Source of the DNA: Microbacterium tenebrionis
Lineage (GTDB): Bacteria; Actinomycetota; Actinomycetes; Actinomycetales; Microbacteriaceae
NCBI RefSeq assembly: GCF_903645325.1
Contig: NZ_CAHJXQ010000001.1
Location: forward strand, 62,001-126,000
DNA length: 64,000 nt
Reading direction: 5' to 3'
Shown: piece by piece, positions 54,990 through 63,386 of the stretch
Position numbering within the stretch: the first letter of the stretch is position 1
Layout: each line of letters opens with the position of its first letter
Notes under the pieces: model-generated
Seen by the model: the letters and a program-made list of their open reading frames with translations, nothing else
The model's database searches: none
Told to the model about the DNA's origin: nothing
Made by a program: the position numbers and the translations under genes

Positions 54990-55426
54990 CGTTCTGTCAC
55001 CTTCCGCATGAGGGCCGAGGCTTCGCGCAGGGTGCGCAGCTCCTTCGCCGTGAAGTCGAGTTCGGCCAGGGCGTCGGCGAGGGCGGCGTCGCGCTTGCGC
55101 ACGGTCGCTGAGACGATCTCGATTCCGGCATTCGTGATCTCGATGTAGACCCGGCGGCGATCCTCCTCGGAGGGTACTCGGACGACGAGGCCCGCCTCGG
55201 CGAGGGCGTCGACGCTGCTGGACATGCTCGGAGCGCTCACCCGCTCGCGCTGGGCGAGCTCGCCGATGGCCATGCGGCCGTGCGCTTTCAGATTGGCGAG
55301 GACGGCGAAGTGCGCGTCGCTGATGTCGTCGCGGGCGCGCTCGCGGCGCAGCCGGCGTGCGAGCCGGAACGTGGCGAGGCGCAGATCGGTGGCGGTGTCG
55401 TGGAGGAGGTCGTCATCGTGGGTCAT
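54986..55426 (-). CDS. MarR-family regulator of the adjacent MFS exporter
   Basis: The 146-residue winged-helix protein has IGELAQRERVSAPSMSSSVDALAEAG as recognition region and VPSEEDRRRVYIEITNAG as wing. The ATG at 55426 abuts a palindromic operator (55428-55448), supporting strong autoregulation. It is the first gene of the operon with the MFS exporter. Ligand-induced derepression of efflux is the usual scheme for such pairs. Confidence 0.92.
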   Translation of the reverse strand: MTHDDDLLHDTATDLRLATFRLARRLRRERARDDISDAHFAVLANLKAHGRMAIGELAQRERVSAPSMSSSVDALAEAGLVVRVPSEEDRRRVYIEITNAGIEIVSATVRKRDAALADALAELDFTAKELRTLREASALMRKVTER

Positions 55427-55427
55427 T

Positions 55428-55448
55428 ACTTAGGTAGTCTAACTAAGT
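55428..55448. promoter_or_regulatory. MarR-type palindromic operator
   Basis: ACTTAG (55428-55433) and CTAAGT (55443-55448) form a perfect inverted repeat. The inner TAG/CTA pair also matches, giving 9 of 10 symmetrical positions around a central T. It lies one base before the MarR start codon and overlaps its leader, and is 23 bases before the cutC remnant. Confidence 0.7.
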
Positions 55449-55470
55449 TTTCGGGGGAACGGGGTGCAGT

Positions 55471-55996
55471 ATGGGGGAGGGCGGACCCGAGATCCACGTC
55501 CTCATCCGCCCGCGCGCGGGCGGATTCCGCTACGACGCCGACGAGATCGCCGTGTCGGTGCGCGACGTCGAACAGGCCGTCGCAGCCGGAGCGACCGGTG
55601 TCGTCATCGGGGATCTCGACCCGGCGGGCGGGCTCGACACGGATGCGCTCGCACGTCGACGTCACCGCGGACCCGGTCGCGACGCTCGAGCAGGCGATCG
55701 ATCTGGGTCTGCGCCGCGTGCTCAGCTCCGGTGGAGCATCGACGGCGCAGGGCGGCATCGACACCCTGCGCGCGATGGTGGACGCGGCTTCCGGGCGCAT
55801 CGAGGTCATGGCAGGCAGTGGCGTGAATGCGGCATCCGCCCCGGCGCTCGCCGCCGTCGGCGTGGACGCGCTGCACTTCTCGGCCAAGCGCACGATCGCC
55901 GCTCCCTCGGACGGATCGGTGGCGGCGAGCATGGGCGGGCACGACGTCACCGACCGCGACGCCGCATTCGCCGTGCGGAAAGCCCTCGGCCTCTGA
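55471..55996 (+). pseudogene. cutC: Copper homeostasis protein CutC remnant (5' deletion plus internal frame-changing deletion)
   Basis: Frame 1 (from ATG 55471) encodes GPEIHVLIRPRAGGFRYDADE and GVVIGDLDPAGGLDTDALA, matching the middle of CutC. The match then moves to another frame as HVDVTADPVATLEQAIDLGLRR, SSGGASTAQGGIDTLRAM, EVMAGSGVNA and VDALHFSAKR. The N-terminal barrel strands (about 60-70 residues with the usual ELC motif) are absent. Roughly 20 residues around the FHR motif are missing at about 55645-55655. With two deletions it cannot encode a working TIM barrel. CutC's biochemical role is itself uncertain. Confidence 0.8.
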
Positions 55997-56028
55997 CGCG
56001 CGAGGCTCCGCGACCCTAGACTCGACGC

Positions 56029-56883
56029 ATGCCCCAGACCTCGGAGTTCACCGACGCGCACGGCGTCGCGATCGTCTACGACGTTCACGCGGCCGAGGGG
56101 GTGCCCCGAGGCGTCGTGCAGCTGCTGCACGGCGTCGGCGAGCACGCGGGGCGGTACGGCAAGCTCATCGCCGCCCTCACCGCGGCTGGATTCATCGTCT
56201 ACGCCGACGATCACCGCGGGCACGGGCGCACCGGCATCCGTCAGCACGGAGGACCTGCGAAGCTCGGGCACCTCGGCAAAGGCGGTCTGCGTGCGGCGAA
56301 GGATGCCGTCTGGCAGCTGACCGGGATCATCAAGGACGAGCACCCGGATCTTCCCCTCGTGCTGCTCGGACACTCGTGGGGGTCGTTTCTCGCGCAGATG
56401 CTCGTGAACGAGCATCCGGAAGCCTGGGATGCCGTCGTGCTCTCCGGCTCGGCGCTGCGCACGATCCGCGACCTGAACGCGGCACCGCTGAACGCCAAGT
56501 GGGAGGACAAGGACGCCACCGGGTACGAATGGCTCAGCCGCGACAAGGCCGTCTGGGCGGAGTTCGACGACGACCCGCTGACGACCAACGTGCCGCTGCT
56601 GAAGCTGTTCGGGCCGATCGAGGCGTTCAAGCTCTACGGACGGCCGGCGAAGGACCTGGGCCGCGACATCCCGATGCTGCTCATGGTGGGGCGCGACGAT
56701 CCGGTCGGCGGTCCGCACAGCGTGCACAAGCTCGCGGACGAGTACCGCTCGCGCTCGGGTCTGACCGACGTCACGACGCTCGTGTATCCGGATGCCCGTC
56801 ACGAGATCTTCAACGAACTGCAGCAGCAGGAGGTCCGCGCCGACCTGCTCGCCTGGCTCGACAAGCACATCCCGAGCCGCTGA
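56029..56883 (+). CDS. Alpha/beta hydrolase, monoacylglycerol-lipase type
   Basis: The 284-residue serine hydrolase has LLHGVGEHAGRYGKLI (oxyanion region), the nucleophile elbow LLGHSWGSFLAQ, an Asp in GRDDPVGGPHS and the catalytic His in PDARHEIFNEL. This matches the serine aminopeptidase S33/monoglyceride lipase group (EVHGH-type YADDHRGHG). It probably cleaves short lipids or esters in the cytosol. It is a single gene between the cutC and lplA remnants. Confidence 0.9.
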   Translation: MPQTSEFTDAHGVAIVYDVHAAEGVPRGVVQLLHGVGEHAGRYGKLIAALTAAGFIVYADDHRGHGRTGIRQHGGPAKLGHLGKGGLRAAKDAVWQLTGIIKDEHPDLPLVLLGHSWGSFLAQMLVNEHPEAWDAVVLSGSALRTIRDLNAAPLNAKWEDKDATGYEWLSRDKAVWAEFDDDPLTTNVPLLKLFGPIEAFKLYGRPAKDLGRDIPMLLMVGRDDPVGGPHSVHKLADEYRSRSGLTDVTTLVYPDARHEIFNELQQQEVRADLLAWLDKHIPSR

Positions 56884-56908
56884 CGCCGCGGGTGGTTAAG
56901 CTGGTCTC

Positions 56909-57959
56909 GTGCATGGTGAGTACAAGGTCCCCGGTGGAAAACTCGTCGTCGTCGACGTCGAGGTCGCTGACGGCAGACTGACGGACTTCCGGCTCGCCGG
57001 CGACTTCTTCCTCGAGCCGGACTCGGCTCTCGACGACATCAATGCCGCCGTCAACGGCCTACCCGCTGAGTCCGACGTCACGGTCATCGCCGACGCCGTG
57101 CGGGCGGCCCTGCCCGCAGGTGCCCAGCTGCTCGGCTTCAACCCCGAATCCGTCGGGACCGCCGTGCGCCGCGCACTCGTGACCGCTCCGGGCTGGCGCG
57201 ACTTCGACTGGGAGATCGTGCACGAGAAAGCCGTCTCGCCGCGGATGAATCTCGCGCTCGACGAGGTGCTCACCTCACGGGTGGGAGAGGGGCGACGGCG
57301 TCCGACGCTGCGCATCTGGGAGTGGGACGAATCCGCCGTCGTCATCGGCTCCTTCCAGTCGTACCGCAATGAGGTCGACCCCGAAGGCGCGGCCAAGCAC
57401 GGCTTCGACGTCGTCCGCCGCATCTCCGGCGGCGGGGCGATGATGATGGCGGCAGGCCAGATCATCACGTACTCGCTGTATGTGCCGGCATCCCTCGTGC
57501 AGGGTCTGACGTTCGCGGACTCGTACGCTTTCCTCGACGACTGGGGTGCTGCAGGCGCTGCGCTCGCTCGGCATCGATGCGACCTACCAGCCGCTCAACG
57601 ACATCGCGAGCCCTACGGGAAAGATCGGCGGCGCCGCGCAGAAGCGCCTCGCCAACGGCGGCGTGCTGCACCACGCGACCATCTCGTACGACATCGACGG
57701 CCAGGTCATGACCGAGGTGCTGCGCATCGGGCGCGAGAAGCTCAGCGACAAGGGCACGACCTCTGCCGCCAAGCGCGTCGACCCGCTGCGCACGCAGACC
57801 GGACTCAGCCGCGCCGAGATCATCGATCGCTTCACGGACACGTTCCGTTCGTTGACGAATGCCGAGGACGGCGCGATCACGCCCGACGAGTACGCGGATG
57901 CCGAGGCGCTCGTCGAGTCGAAGTTCTCGACCGAGGCGTGGCTGCACCGTGTGCCGTGA
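56909..57959 (+). pseudogene. lplA: Lipoate--protein ligase A-like protein with one-base frameshift
   Basis: From GTG 56909 the frame encodes an accessory lipoyl-ligase domain (about 1-90) and the catalytic N-terminal part (EWDESAVVIGSFQS, VVRRISGGGAM). Then SYAFLDDW is followed by a frame change. The sequence continues one base shifted as LQALRSLGIDATYQPLNDI, GKIGGAAQKRL, HHATISYD to TGA 57959. Removing one G from GGGG (57543-57546) restores a full protein of about 349 residues. The intact enzyme would attach lipoate to E2/GcvH subunits. A homopolymer error in the assembly is a strong alternative. The final TGA overlaps the methyltransferase GTG. Confidence 0.85.
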
Positions 57960-58861
57960 GTGAGGCAGCATCCGCCGACCCTTCGACCCCTGAGCCCGTC
58001 GAAGGGTCAGGGACCGGCGCCGTCCGGATCATCGAGGGCGACAACCTCGACGTCGCGCGCACCCTGCCGTCCGCATCCTTCACGCTGATCTATCTCGACC
58101 CGCCGTTCAACACAGGCCGCGCCCAGGAGCGGCGGGTCGTCACCGCCCGGCGGACATCTGCGGATGACGAGCCGGGCGGCGAGGTCCGGCACGGGTTCCA
58201 TGGGCACGAGTACGAGCGGGTGCGCGGGATGCTGCGCACGTACGACGACCGGTTCGACGATTACGGCGACTTCCTCATGCCGCGGCTCGAGGAGGCCTGG
58301 CGGCTGCTCGCGGACGACGGCACGCTCTACCTGCACCTCGACTACCGCGAGGCGCACTATGCCAAGGTCATGCTCGATGCCGTGTTCGGGCGCGACGCCT
58401 TCCTCAATGAGCTCATCTGGGCGTACGACTACGGCGCGAAGTCGCGGCGGCGTTGGCCGACCAAGCACGACACGATCCTCGTGTACGTGAAGACGCCCGG
58501 AGGGCACGTGTTCAACTCGGACGACGTGGACCGCGAGCCGTACATGGCTCCGGGGCTGGTCACCCCCGAGAAGGCCGCGCGCGGCAAGCTCCCCACGGAT
58601 GTCTGGTGGCACACGATCGTACCGACCACGGGTCGGGAGAAGACCGGCTACCCGACGCAGAAGCCGGAGGGGATCCTGCGCCGGATCGTCCAGGCATCCA
58701 GCCGTCCTGGCGATCGGGTGCTCGACCTGTTCGCCGGCTCAGGGACGACGGGGGCCGTGGCATCCGCGCTCGGCCGCGATGCCGTGCTCGTGGACGACAA
58801 CCCGGAGGCCATCCGCGTGATGCGCGAGCGGATGCCGCACGCCGAGGTCGCCGGTCCTTGA
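57956..58861 (+). CDS. Site-specific DNA-methyltransferase (beta-class N4/N6 amino-MTase), apparently solitary
   Basis: The 301-residue protein has motif IV LDPPFNTG at about residues 44-51, a central target-recognition region, and motif I DLFAGSGTTG near residue 260. This order (IV-TRD-I) defines beta-class adenine or cytosine-N4 methylases. No restriction gene is adjacent, so it may be an orphan epigenetic methylase. The first 20 residues contain DPSTPEPVEGSG, encoded by palindromic repeat family B (57977-58008). The core fold starts at about residue 22. GTG 57956 overlaps the lplA stop. A start downstream of the repeat is not obvious. Confidence 0.88.
   Translation: MSEAASADPSTPEPVEGSGTGAVRIIEGDNLDVARTLPSASFTLIYLDPPFNTGRAQERRVVTARRTSADDEPGGEVRHGFHGHEYERVRGMLRTYDDRFDDYGDFLMPRLEEAWRLLADDGTLYLHLDYREAHYAKVMLDAVFGRDAFLNELIWAYDYGAKSRRRWPTKHDTILVYVKTPGGHVFNSDDVDREPYMAPGLVTPEKAARGKLPTDVWWHTIVPTTGREKTGYPTQKPEGILRRIVQASSRPGDRVLDLFAGSGTTGAVASALGRDAVLVDDNPEAIRVMRERMPHAEVAGP
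57977..58008. repeat. Palindromic repeat, family B, copy 4 (complete hairpin in coding sequence)
   Basis: GACCCTTCGAC (57977-57987) pairs perfectly with 57998-58008 around a 10-base loop. It encodes part of the N-terminal tail of the DNA methyltransferase, and is the same element as in the cytochrome b gene. Confidence 0.85.
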
Positions 58862-59062
58862 GGGCAGGCCCGCCCGATGCGGCGGGTTGGTCGGACAGCA
58901 CTCGCATCCCCCGGCATCCGCCGCTGAAAGAAGAGTTGCCCGCGCCCGAGAGGTATTGGAGGCGGGAAACTCTTCGTTCAGGACGCGGGAGACTCTGGGC
59001 GTGCCGGTCACGGATGGCGTCGAGCTGTACTGCGACGCCAGCAGAGCGCAGTCGAAACGATG
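58862..59062. other. Gene-free 201-bp gap with inverted repeats
   Basis: A short CCCGCC/GGCGGG hairpin (58869-58874 with 58881-58886) may terminate the methyltransferase transcript. A larger inverted repeat has arms 58930-58943 and 58962-58975 matching in 13 of 14 bases, followed by a further related half (GCGGGAGACTCT at 58986-58997). It could terminate the convergent esterase gene. No gene is recognised. Confidence 0.55.
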
Positions 59063-60544
59063 TCAGACGAGCGGGAGCACGCTGTCGTAGGCATCCTCCG
59101 CGATGTCCGCACCGTCGCCGCCGAACACCCGCGCGATGCCGGGAGCGCTCGACCATGCAGGCCAACCCGGGTTTCCGCCGACGATGAACGCCACGGCCGC
59201 GGCGTGCATCTCATCCGCCAGCGCCTGCGGCGGGTGCTCCCCTGCAAGGTTCGCCACCCTCTCGCGGTCGAGCCCGTCGAACCAGAACGGCACATCGAGG
59301 CAGTGGCACGCCCAGCCCAACGCCTGCGACACCCACGAGAACCGGTATGCCCAGGTGCCGGCATCCGCGTCGCCGCCGCTGCGTCTGCTGCGCGCCTCGG
59401 CGACGCGCGGAACGAGCGCGCGGAACACGTGGTCGCTGATGAAGCGGCCGATCATCGCCGCCCCGCCCTTGCGGCGCTGGGCGCGATTGGCGGCCAGGTA
59501 TGCGCGGCGGACGCACCATGGTCGCAGGAACGGCAGCAGCAGGAGCCAGGACGGCAGCCAGCGGATCCTGGCACCCTCGCGCTCGGCGACCATCGTGAAC
59601 TCGTCGTCGGCCGCACCGATCAGCAGCGGCTTGTCGGCGCCCACGCCCTCGGCGAGCGAGTCGACGGCCGGGCGCCGGATCAGCTCGCCGTCGATCATCG
59701 GCCCCCACGGCAGCCCGTCCTCCAGCAGATCAAGCACCATGCCGATGCCGGTGCGGGGCGTGGCGGCTTGGGGTTGCAGCTGTCGGATGCGGCGCTCGGT
59801 GAGCGTGCGCAGCCCGTCGACGTCCGCAGAGACGCCGCCCAGATCGGCCAGCCGCCGGCCGCGGGCCTTCGCCGTGGCGAGCGGCACGTCGGCGAGAGCG
59901 CCCGAGAACGACATCGCCCGGTGGAAGAGGTGCTGCGTCTGCGGCATCCCGAGCAGCGTGAGCACCGCGCCCCCGCCCGCCGACTGCCCGCCGATCGTCA
60001 CGCGGGACGGGTCTCCGCCGAAGGCGGCGATGTTCTGCTGCACCCACTCGAGCGCGGCGATCCAGTCGAGCACGCCACGGTTCGCCGGAGCTCCTTCGAT
60101 GTGCCCGAAACCGTCGAAGCCGATGCGGTACGAGATCGTCACGGTCACGACGCCGTCGCGGTTGAAGCGTGCCCCGTCGTACCAGGGGCTCGCCGGCGAC
60201 CCCTCGGTGTAGCCGCCGCCGTGGATCCAGATCAGCACGGGGAGGGCGCCGTCGAGGGCAGGCGTGAAGACGTTGACGTTCAGCGTGCTCTTGCCGGGGA
60301 TCGCGGGCTCCGGGATGAGGTTGTCGACGCCGGTGATGCGCAGCGGCGTGGCGCCGTAGGCGGTGGCATCCAGCGGGTCGGTCCACGGCTGGGGCGGTAC
60401 CGGGGCCGCGAATCGCAGCTTTCCGACCGGCGGCTTCGCGAACGGGATGCCGAGGAACGCGGCCGACGCGTCCGGCGTGCCGTGGTCGCGCCAGAAACCG
60501 CGCACCGGGCCCGAGGCCGTCTCGACGACGGGGGAGTCGGTCAC
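59063..60544 (-). CDS. Type-B carboxylesterase/lipase
   Basis: The 493-residue esterase has LGIPFAKPPVGKLRF at the N-terminus, oxyanion motif IHGGGYTEGS and nucleophile GGQSAGGGAVL. A late CHCLDVPFWFD segment probably holds the catalytic His. The GTG at 60544 follows GAAGGAGG by nine bases, and an earlier in-frame start has no similarity. It hydrolyses carboxyl esters. No signal peptide is evident, so it is probably cytosolic. Confidence 0.9.
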   Translation of the reverse strand: MTDSPVVETASGPVRGFWRDHGTPDASAAFLGIPFAKPPVGKLRFAAPVPPQPWTDPLDATAYGATPLRITGVDNLIPEPAIPGKSTLNVNVFTPALDGALPVLIWIHGGGYTEGSPASPWYDGARFNRDGVVTVTISYRIGFDGFGHIEGAPANRGVLDWIAALEWVQQNIAAFGGDPSRVTIGGQSAGGGAVLTLLGMPQTQHLFHRAMSFSGALADVPLATAKARGRRLADLGGVSADVDGLRTLTERRIRQLQPQAATPRTGIGMVLDLLEDGLPWGPMIDGELIRRPAVDSLAEGVGADKPLLIGAADDEFTMVAEREGARIRWLPSWLLLLPFLRPWCVRRAYLAANRAQRRKGGAAMIGRFISDHVFRALVPRVAEARSRRSGGDADAGTWAYRFSWVSQALGWACHCLDVPFWFDGLDRERVANLAGEHPPQALADEMHAAAVAFIVGGNPGWPAWSSAPGIARVFGGDGADIAEDAYDSVLPLV

Positions 60545-60654
60545 GCGATGCCTCCTTCGATCAAGAGCGCGTGCTTCGCAGAAATGCACGAACTTCGCAC
60601 GAATCTACGGAATTCCTGCGAGATGAGTGCAGATCTGCGAGCGAGGCGCACAGC

Positions 60655-61188
60655 TCAGTCCGCGCTGCCGGTGGGTGCGGCCGTGAGCGCCCTCGTGTGC
60701 CGCCGCTCGTGCAGCACCAGTCCTGGTCGTTCCTCGACCTTGGCCCCGCCGTCGGCGTTCCAGCCGTGGCGCTCGTAGAACGCGGCAGCCCGCTCGTTGC
60801 CGTCGAGTACCCACAGGTATGCGGTGGCGTGCCCGGCATCAATCAGTTCGCGTTCGACGGCCGCGATCATCGCGTGTCCGATCCCTGACGACCACGACTC
60901 GGGCAGCGCGTAGATGCCCCACAGCTCGCCGGTGCCCGGGGCATCCGCATCGCGCGCGGCGCCGAAGCTCGCCCACCCGACGATGCGCCCCTCGTGCTCG
61001 GCGACGAGCGTCCGCGAGGCGCGCGACATATCGCCGAGGATGCCGCGCCACCCCTCCGCGCGCTGCTCGACGGACAGCCCGTCGAGCACCTCCTGCGGCA
61101 TGAGGTCGCGATATGCGGCCTGCCACGAACGGACGTGCACCTCGGCGACGCCGTCCGCGTCTGCGGGAACAGCCGGGCGGACGATCAT
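60655..61188 (-). CDS. GNAT-family N-acetyltransferase
   Basis: The 177-residue acetyltransferase has IVRPAVPADADGVAEVHVRS, SWSSGIGHAMIAAVERE (acetyl-CoA loop) and LWVLDGNERAAAFYERHGW. It is similar in layout to the GNAT protein at 42.6 kb but clearly distinct. It begins three bases after the galE stop, so it is probably co-transcribed with galE. Substrate unknown. Confidence 0.9.
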   Translation of the reverse strand: MIVRPAVPADADGVAEVHVRSWQAAYRDLMPQEVLDGLSVEQRAEGWRGILGDMSRASRTLVAEHEGRIVGWASFGAARDADAPGTGELWGIYALPESWSSGIGHAMIAAVERELIDAGHATAYLWVLDGNERAAAFYERHGWNADGGAKVEERPGLVLHERRHTRALTAAPTGSAD

Positions 61189-61191
61189 GAC

Positions 61192-62169
61192 TCAGCCCGC
61201 GTTGCGGCGGGCCTCCCAGCCGGTCTGCACCATCTCGTCGACCGTGTAGCGCATCTGCCAGTCGAGGTCGCGGGCGGCGAGCTCGCCGGTGGCGACGATG
61301 CGGTCCGGGTCGCCGGGGCGGCGGGGCCCGATCTCGGGGACGAAGTCGATGCCCGTGACGCGCACCATGGCGTCCATGATCTGCTTCACCGACAGGCCGT
61401 CGCCCGAGCCGAGGTTGTACGCGGCCTCGATCGGCTCGCCGGATGCCAGGCGCTTGGCGGCCTCGACGTGGGCTGCGGCGATGTCGCCGACGTGCACGTA
61501 GTCGCGCACGTTCGTGCCGTCGGGGGTGTCGTAGTCGTCGCCGTTGATCCGCGGGGTCTCACCCGCGAGCAGCTTCTCGAACACGATCGGGAAGAGATTG
61601 TGGGGGCTCACGTCGTACACGGTCGGATCGGCCGAGCCGACGACGTTGAAGTACCGCAGCGAGGTGTGCCGCAGGGGTGCGGCGGACTCGGCCGTCGCGA
61701 TGGCCTGGTCGCGCAGCATCCACTCGCCGATGAGCTTGGACTCGCCGTAGGGGCTCGCGGGCCGCTTGGCGGTGTCTTCGACGACGAGCTCGACATCGGG
61801 CGTGCCGAACACCGCGGCCGAGGAGGAGAACACGATATTGCTGACGCCCGCGGCATCCATCGCCTCGAGGATCACGCGGGTGCCCTCGACGTTCTGCGCG
61901 TAGGTGTGCAGCGGGCGCTGCACCGAGACACCCGCGTACTTGAACCCGGCGACGTGGATGACGCCCTCGGCCGCGTGATCGCGCAGCGTCTTCTCGACGA
62001 GATCGCGATCGAGGATGCTGCCCTCGACGAGGGTCACGTCCTCGGGCACGAACGACGGGATGCCGGAGGAGAGGTCGTCGAGGACGACCGGGGTGAGCCC
62101 GGCTGCTGCGAGTGCGCGCACGACGTGCGCTCCGATGTAGCCGGCGCCGCCGGTGACGATCCAGGACAT
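61192..62169 (-). CDS. galE: UDP-glucose 4-epimerase
   Basis: The 325-residue extended SDR has GGAGYIGAHVVRAL at the N-terminus, a Ser in FSSSAAVFG, the catalytic pair in SPYGESK, and RDYVHVGDIAAAHVEA, all diagnostic for GalE. It interconverts UDP-glucose and UDP-galactose for Leloir metabolism and cell-wall sugars. The ATG at 62169 is supported by GAGGAG; an upstream in-frame start lacks similarity. First gene of a unit with the GNAT gene. Confidence 0.94.
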   Translation of the reverse strand: MSWIVTGGAGYIGAHVVRALAAAGLTPVVLDDLSSGIPSFVPEDVTLVEGSILDRDLVEKTLRDHAAEGVIHVAGFKYAGVSVQRPLHTYAQNVEGTRVILEAMDAAGVSNIVFSSSAAVFGTPDVELVVEDTAKRPASPYGESKLIGEWMLRDQAIATAESAAPLRHTSLRYFNVVGSADPTVYDVSPHNLFPIVFEKLLAGETPRINGDDYDTPDGTNVRDYVHVGDIAAAHVEAAKRLASGEPIEAAYNLGSGDGLSVKQIMDAMVRVTGIDFVPEIGPRRPGDPDRIVATGELAARDLDWQMRYTVDEMVQTGWEARRNAG

Positions 62170-62282
62170 GTGCTCTCCTCGTGCTCGATTCGCAGTGTCT
62201 CCATCCTCGCACTCTGCCAACCGCGCGACGTGCGAGCCCGCGCCGTGACGGGTGTGCTCCGCGCGCTCGCTAAGCTCCGAGG

Positions 62283-63386
62283 ATGACGACTGTTGTGATG
62301 GCTCCCGACAGCTTCAAGGGGACGATCTCGGCCGCGGAGGCGGCCAGGGCACTCGCTGACGGCTGGCGCCGCATCGATCCGGCTGCGGTGATCCTGTCGC
62401 GCCCGATGGCGGATGGCGGCGAGGGGACCGTCGATGCGTTCGCCACGGCTGTTCCGGGTGCCCAGCGGATGCCGATCGCCGTCGACGGTCCGGCCGGGAC
62501 GCCGACCGATACATCCTGGCTGCTGCTGCCGCCGACGCCGGACTCCCCCGCCGGCACCGCCGTGATCGACATCGGTTCGACGTCGGGCATCGAGATGCTC
62601 GACGAGCTGCGTCCCTGGGATGCCGACACCTCTGGCTTCGGACAGGCGATCGTGGCGGCCCTCGACCACGGCGTCTCCCGTCTGGTGCTCGGCATCGGGT
62701 CGAGCGCATCGACCGACGGCGGCGCGGGTCTGCTCAGTGTGCTCGGCGCTCGATTCCTCGACGAGTCCGGCGCACCCGTAGCGCCCGGCGCGCGCGGTCT
62801 CCTCGACGTCGCGGCCGTCGACCTGACAGGGCTGCGTCCGATCCCCGACGCCGTCGTGCTCACCGACGTCACCAACCCGCTGACCGGCGATCGCGGCGCC
62901 GCGGCCGTGTTCGGTCCGCAGAAGGGCTTCGCGGCGGATGCCGACATCCGACGGGTGGATCGCTCGCTCGCCCGCCTGGCAGGTCTGATCGGCGTCGACC
63001 CGAGCCTGCCCGGGGCCGGCGCCGCCGGTGGTGCCGGTGCCGCCCTGATGAGATGCGGCGCGCGGATCGAGCCCGGTGCAGCCGAAGTCTCCCGTCTGAT
63101 CGGACTGGCGGATTCCGTCACCGGTGCCGACGTCGTCATCACGGGCGAGGGCTCCTATGACGGGCAGTCCGGAGACGGCAAGGTCCCCTCGTACGTCGCC
63201 GGGATCGCCGCAGCCGCAGGAGCGCGCGCCGCGGTCGTGGCCGGTCGCATCGCACCGGAGGCGGACACCGGCCTGTTCGCGGCAGCCGTCTCGCTCACCG
63301 ATCTCGCCGGCTCCGCTGAGGAGTCCCTCGGTGAACCCGCCCGGTGGCTGAGAGCCGCCGGTGCGGACCTCGCTCGGCGGCTCTAG
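62283..63386 (+). CDS. Glycerate kinase (GlxK/GarK type)
   Basis: The 367-residue protein starts [21 protein letters not shown] and has [34 protein letters not shown] and [13 protein letters not shown], the hallmarks of the bacterial glycerate kinase I family. It phosphorylates D-glycerate (usually at the 2-position). It stands alone between the divergent galE and the convergent pgm. Its TAG stop and the pgm TAG stop share the palindrome CTAG (63383-63386). Confidence 0.94.
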   Translation: MTTVVMAPDSFKGTISAAEAARALADGWRRIDPAAVILSRPMADGGEGTVDAFATAVPGAQRMPIAVDGPAGTPTDTSWLLLPPTPDSPAGTAVIDIGSTSGIEMLDELRPWDADTSGFGQAIVAALDHGVSRLVLGIGSSASTDGGAGLLSVLGARFLDESGAPVAPGARGLLDVAAVDLTGLRPIPDAVVLTDVTNPLTGDRGAAAVFGPQKGFAADADIRRVDRSLARLAGLIGVDPSLPGAGAAGGAGAALMRCGARIEPGAAEVSRLIGLADSVTGADVVITGEGSYDGQSGDGKVPSYVAGIAAAAGARAAVVAGRIAPEADTGLFAAAVSLTDLAGSAEESLGEPARWLRAAGADLARRL

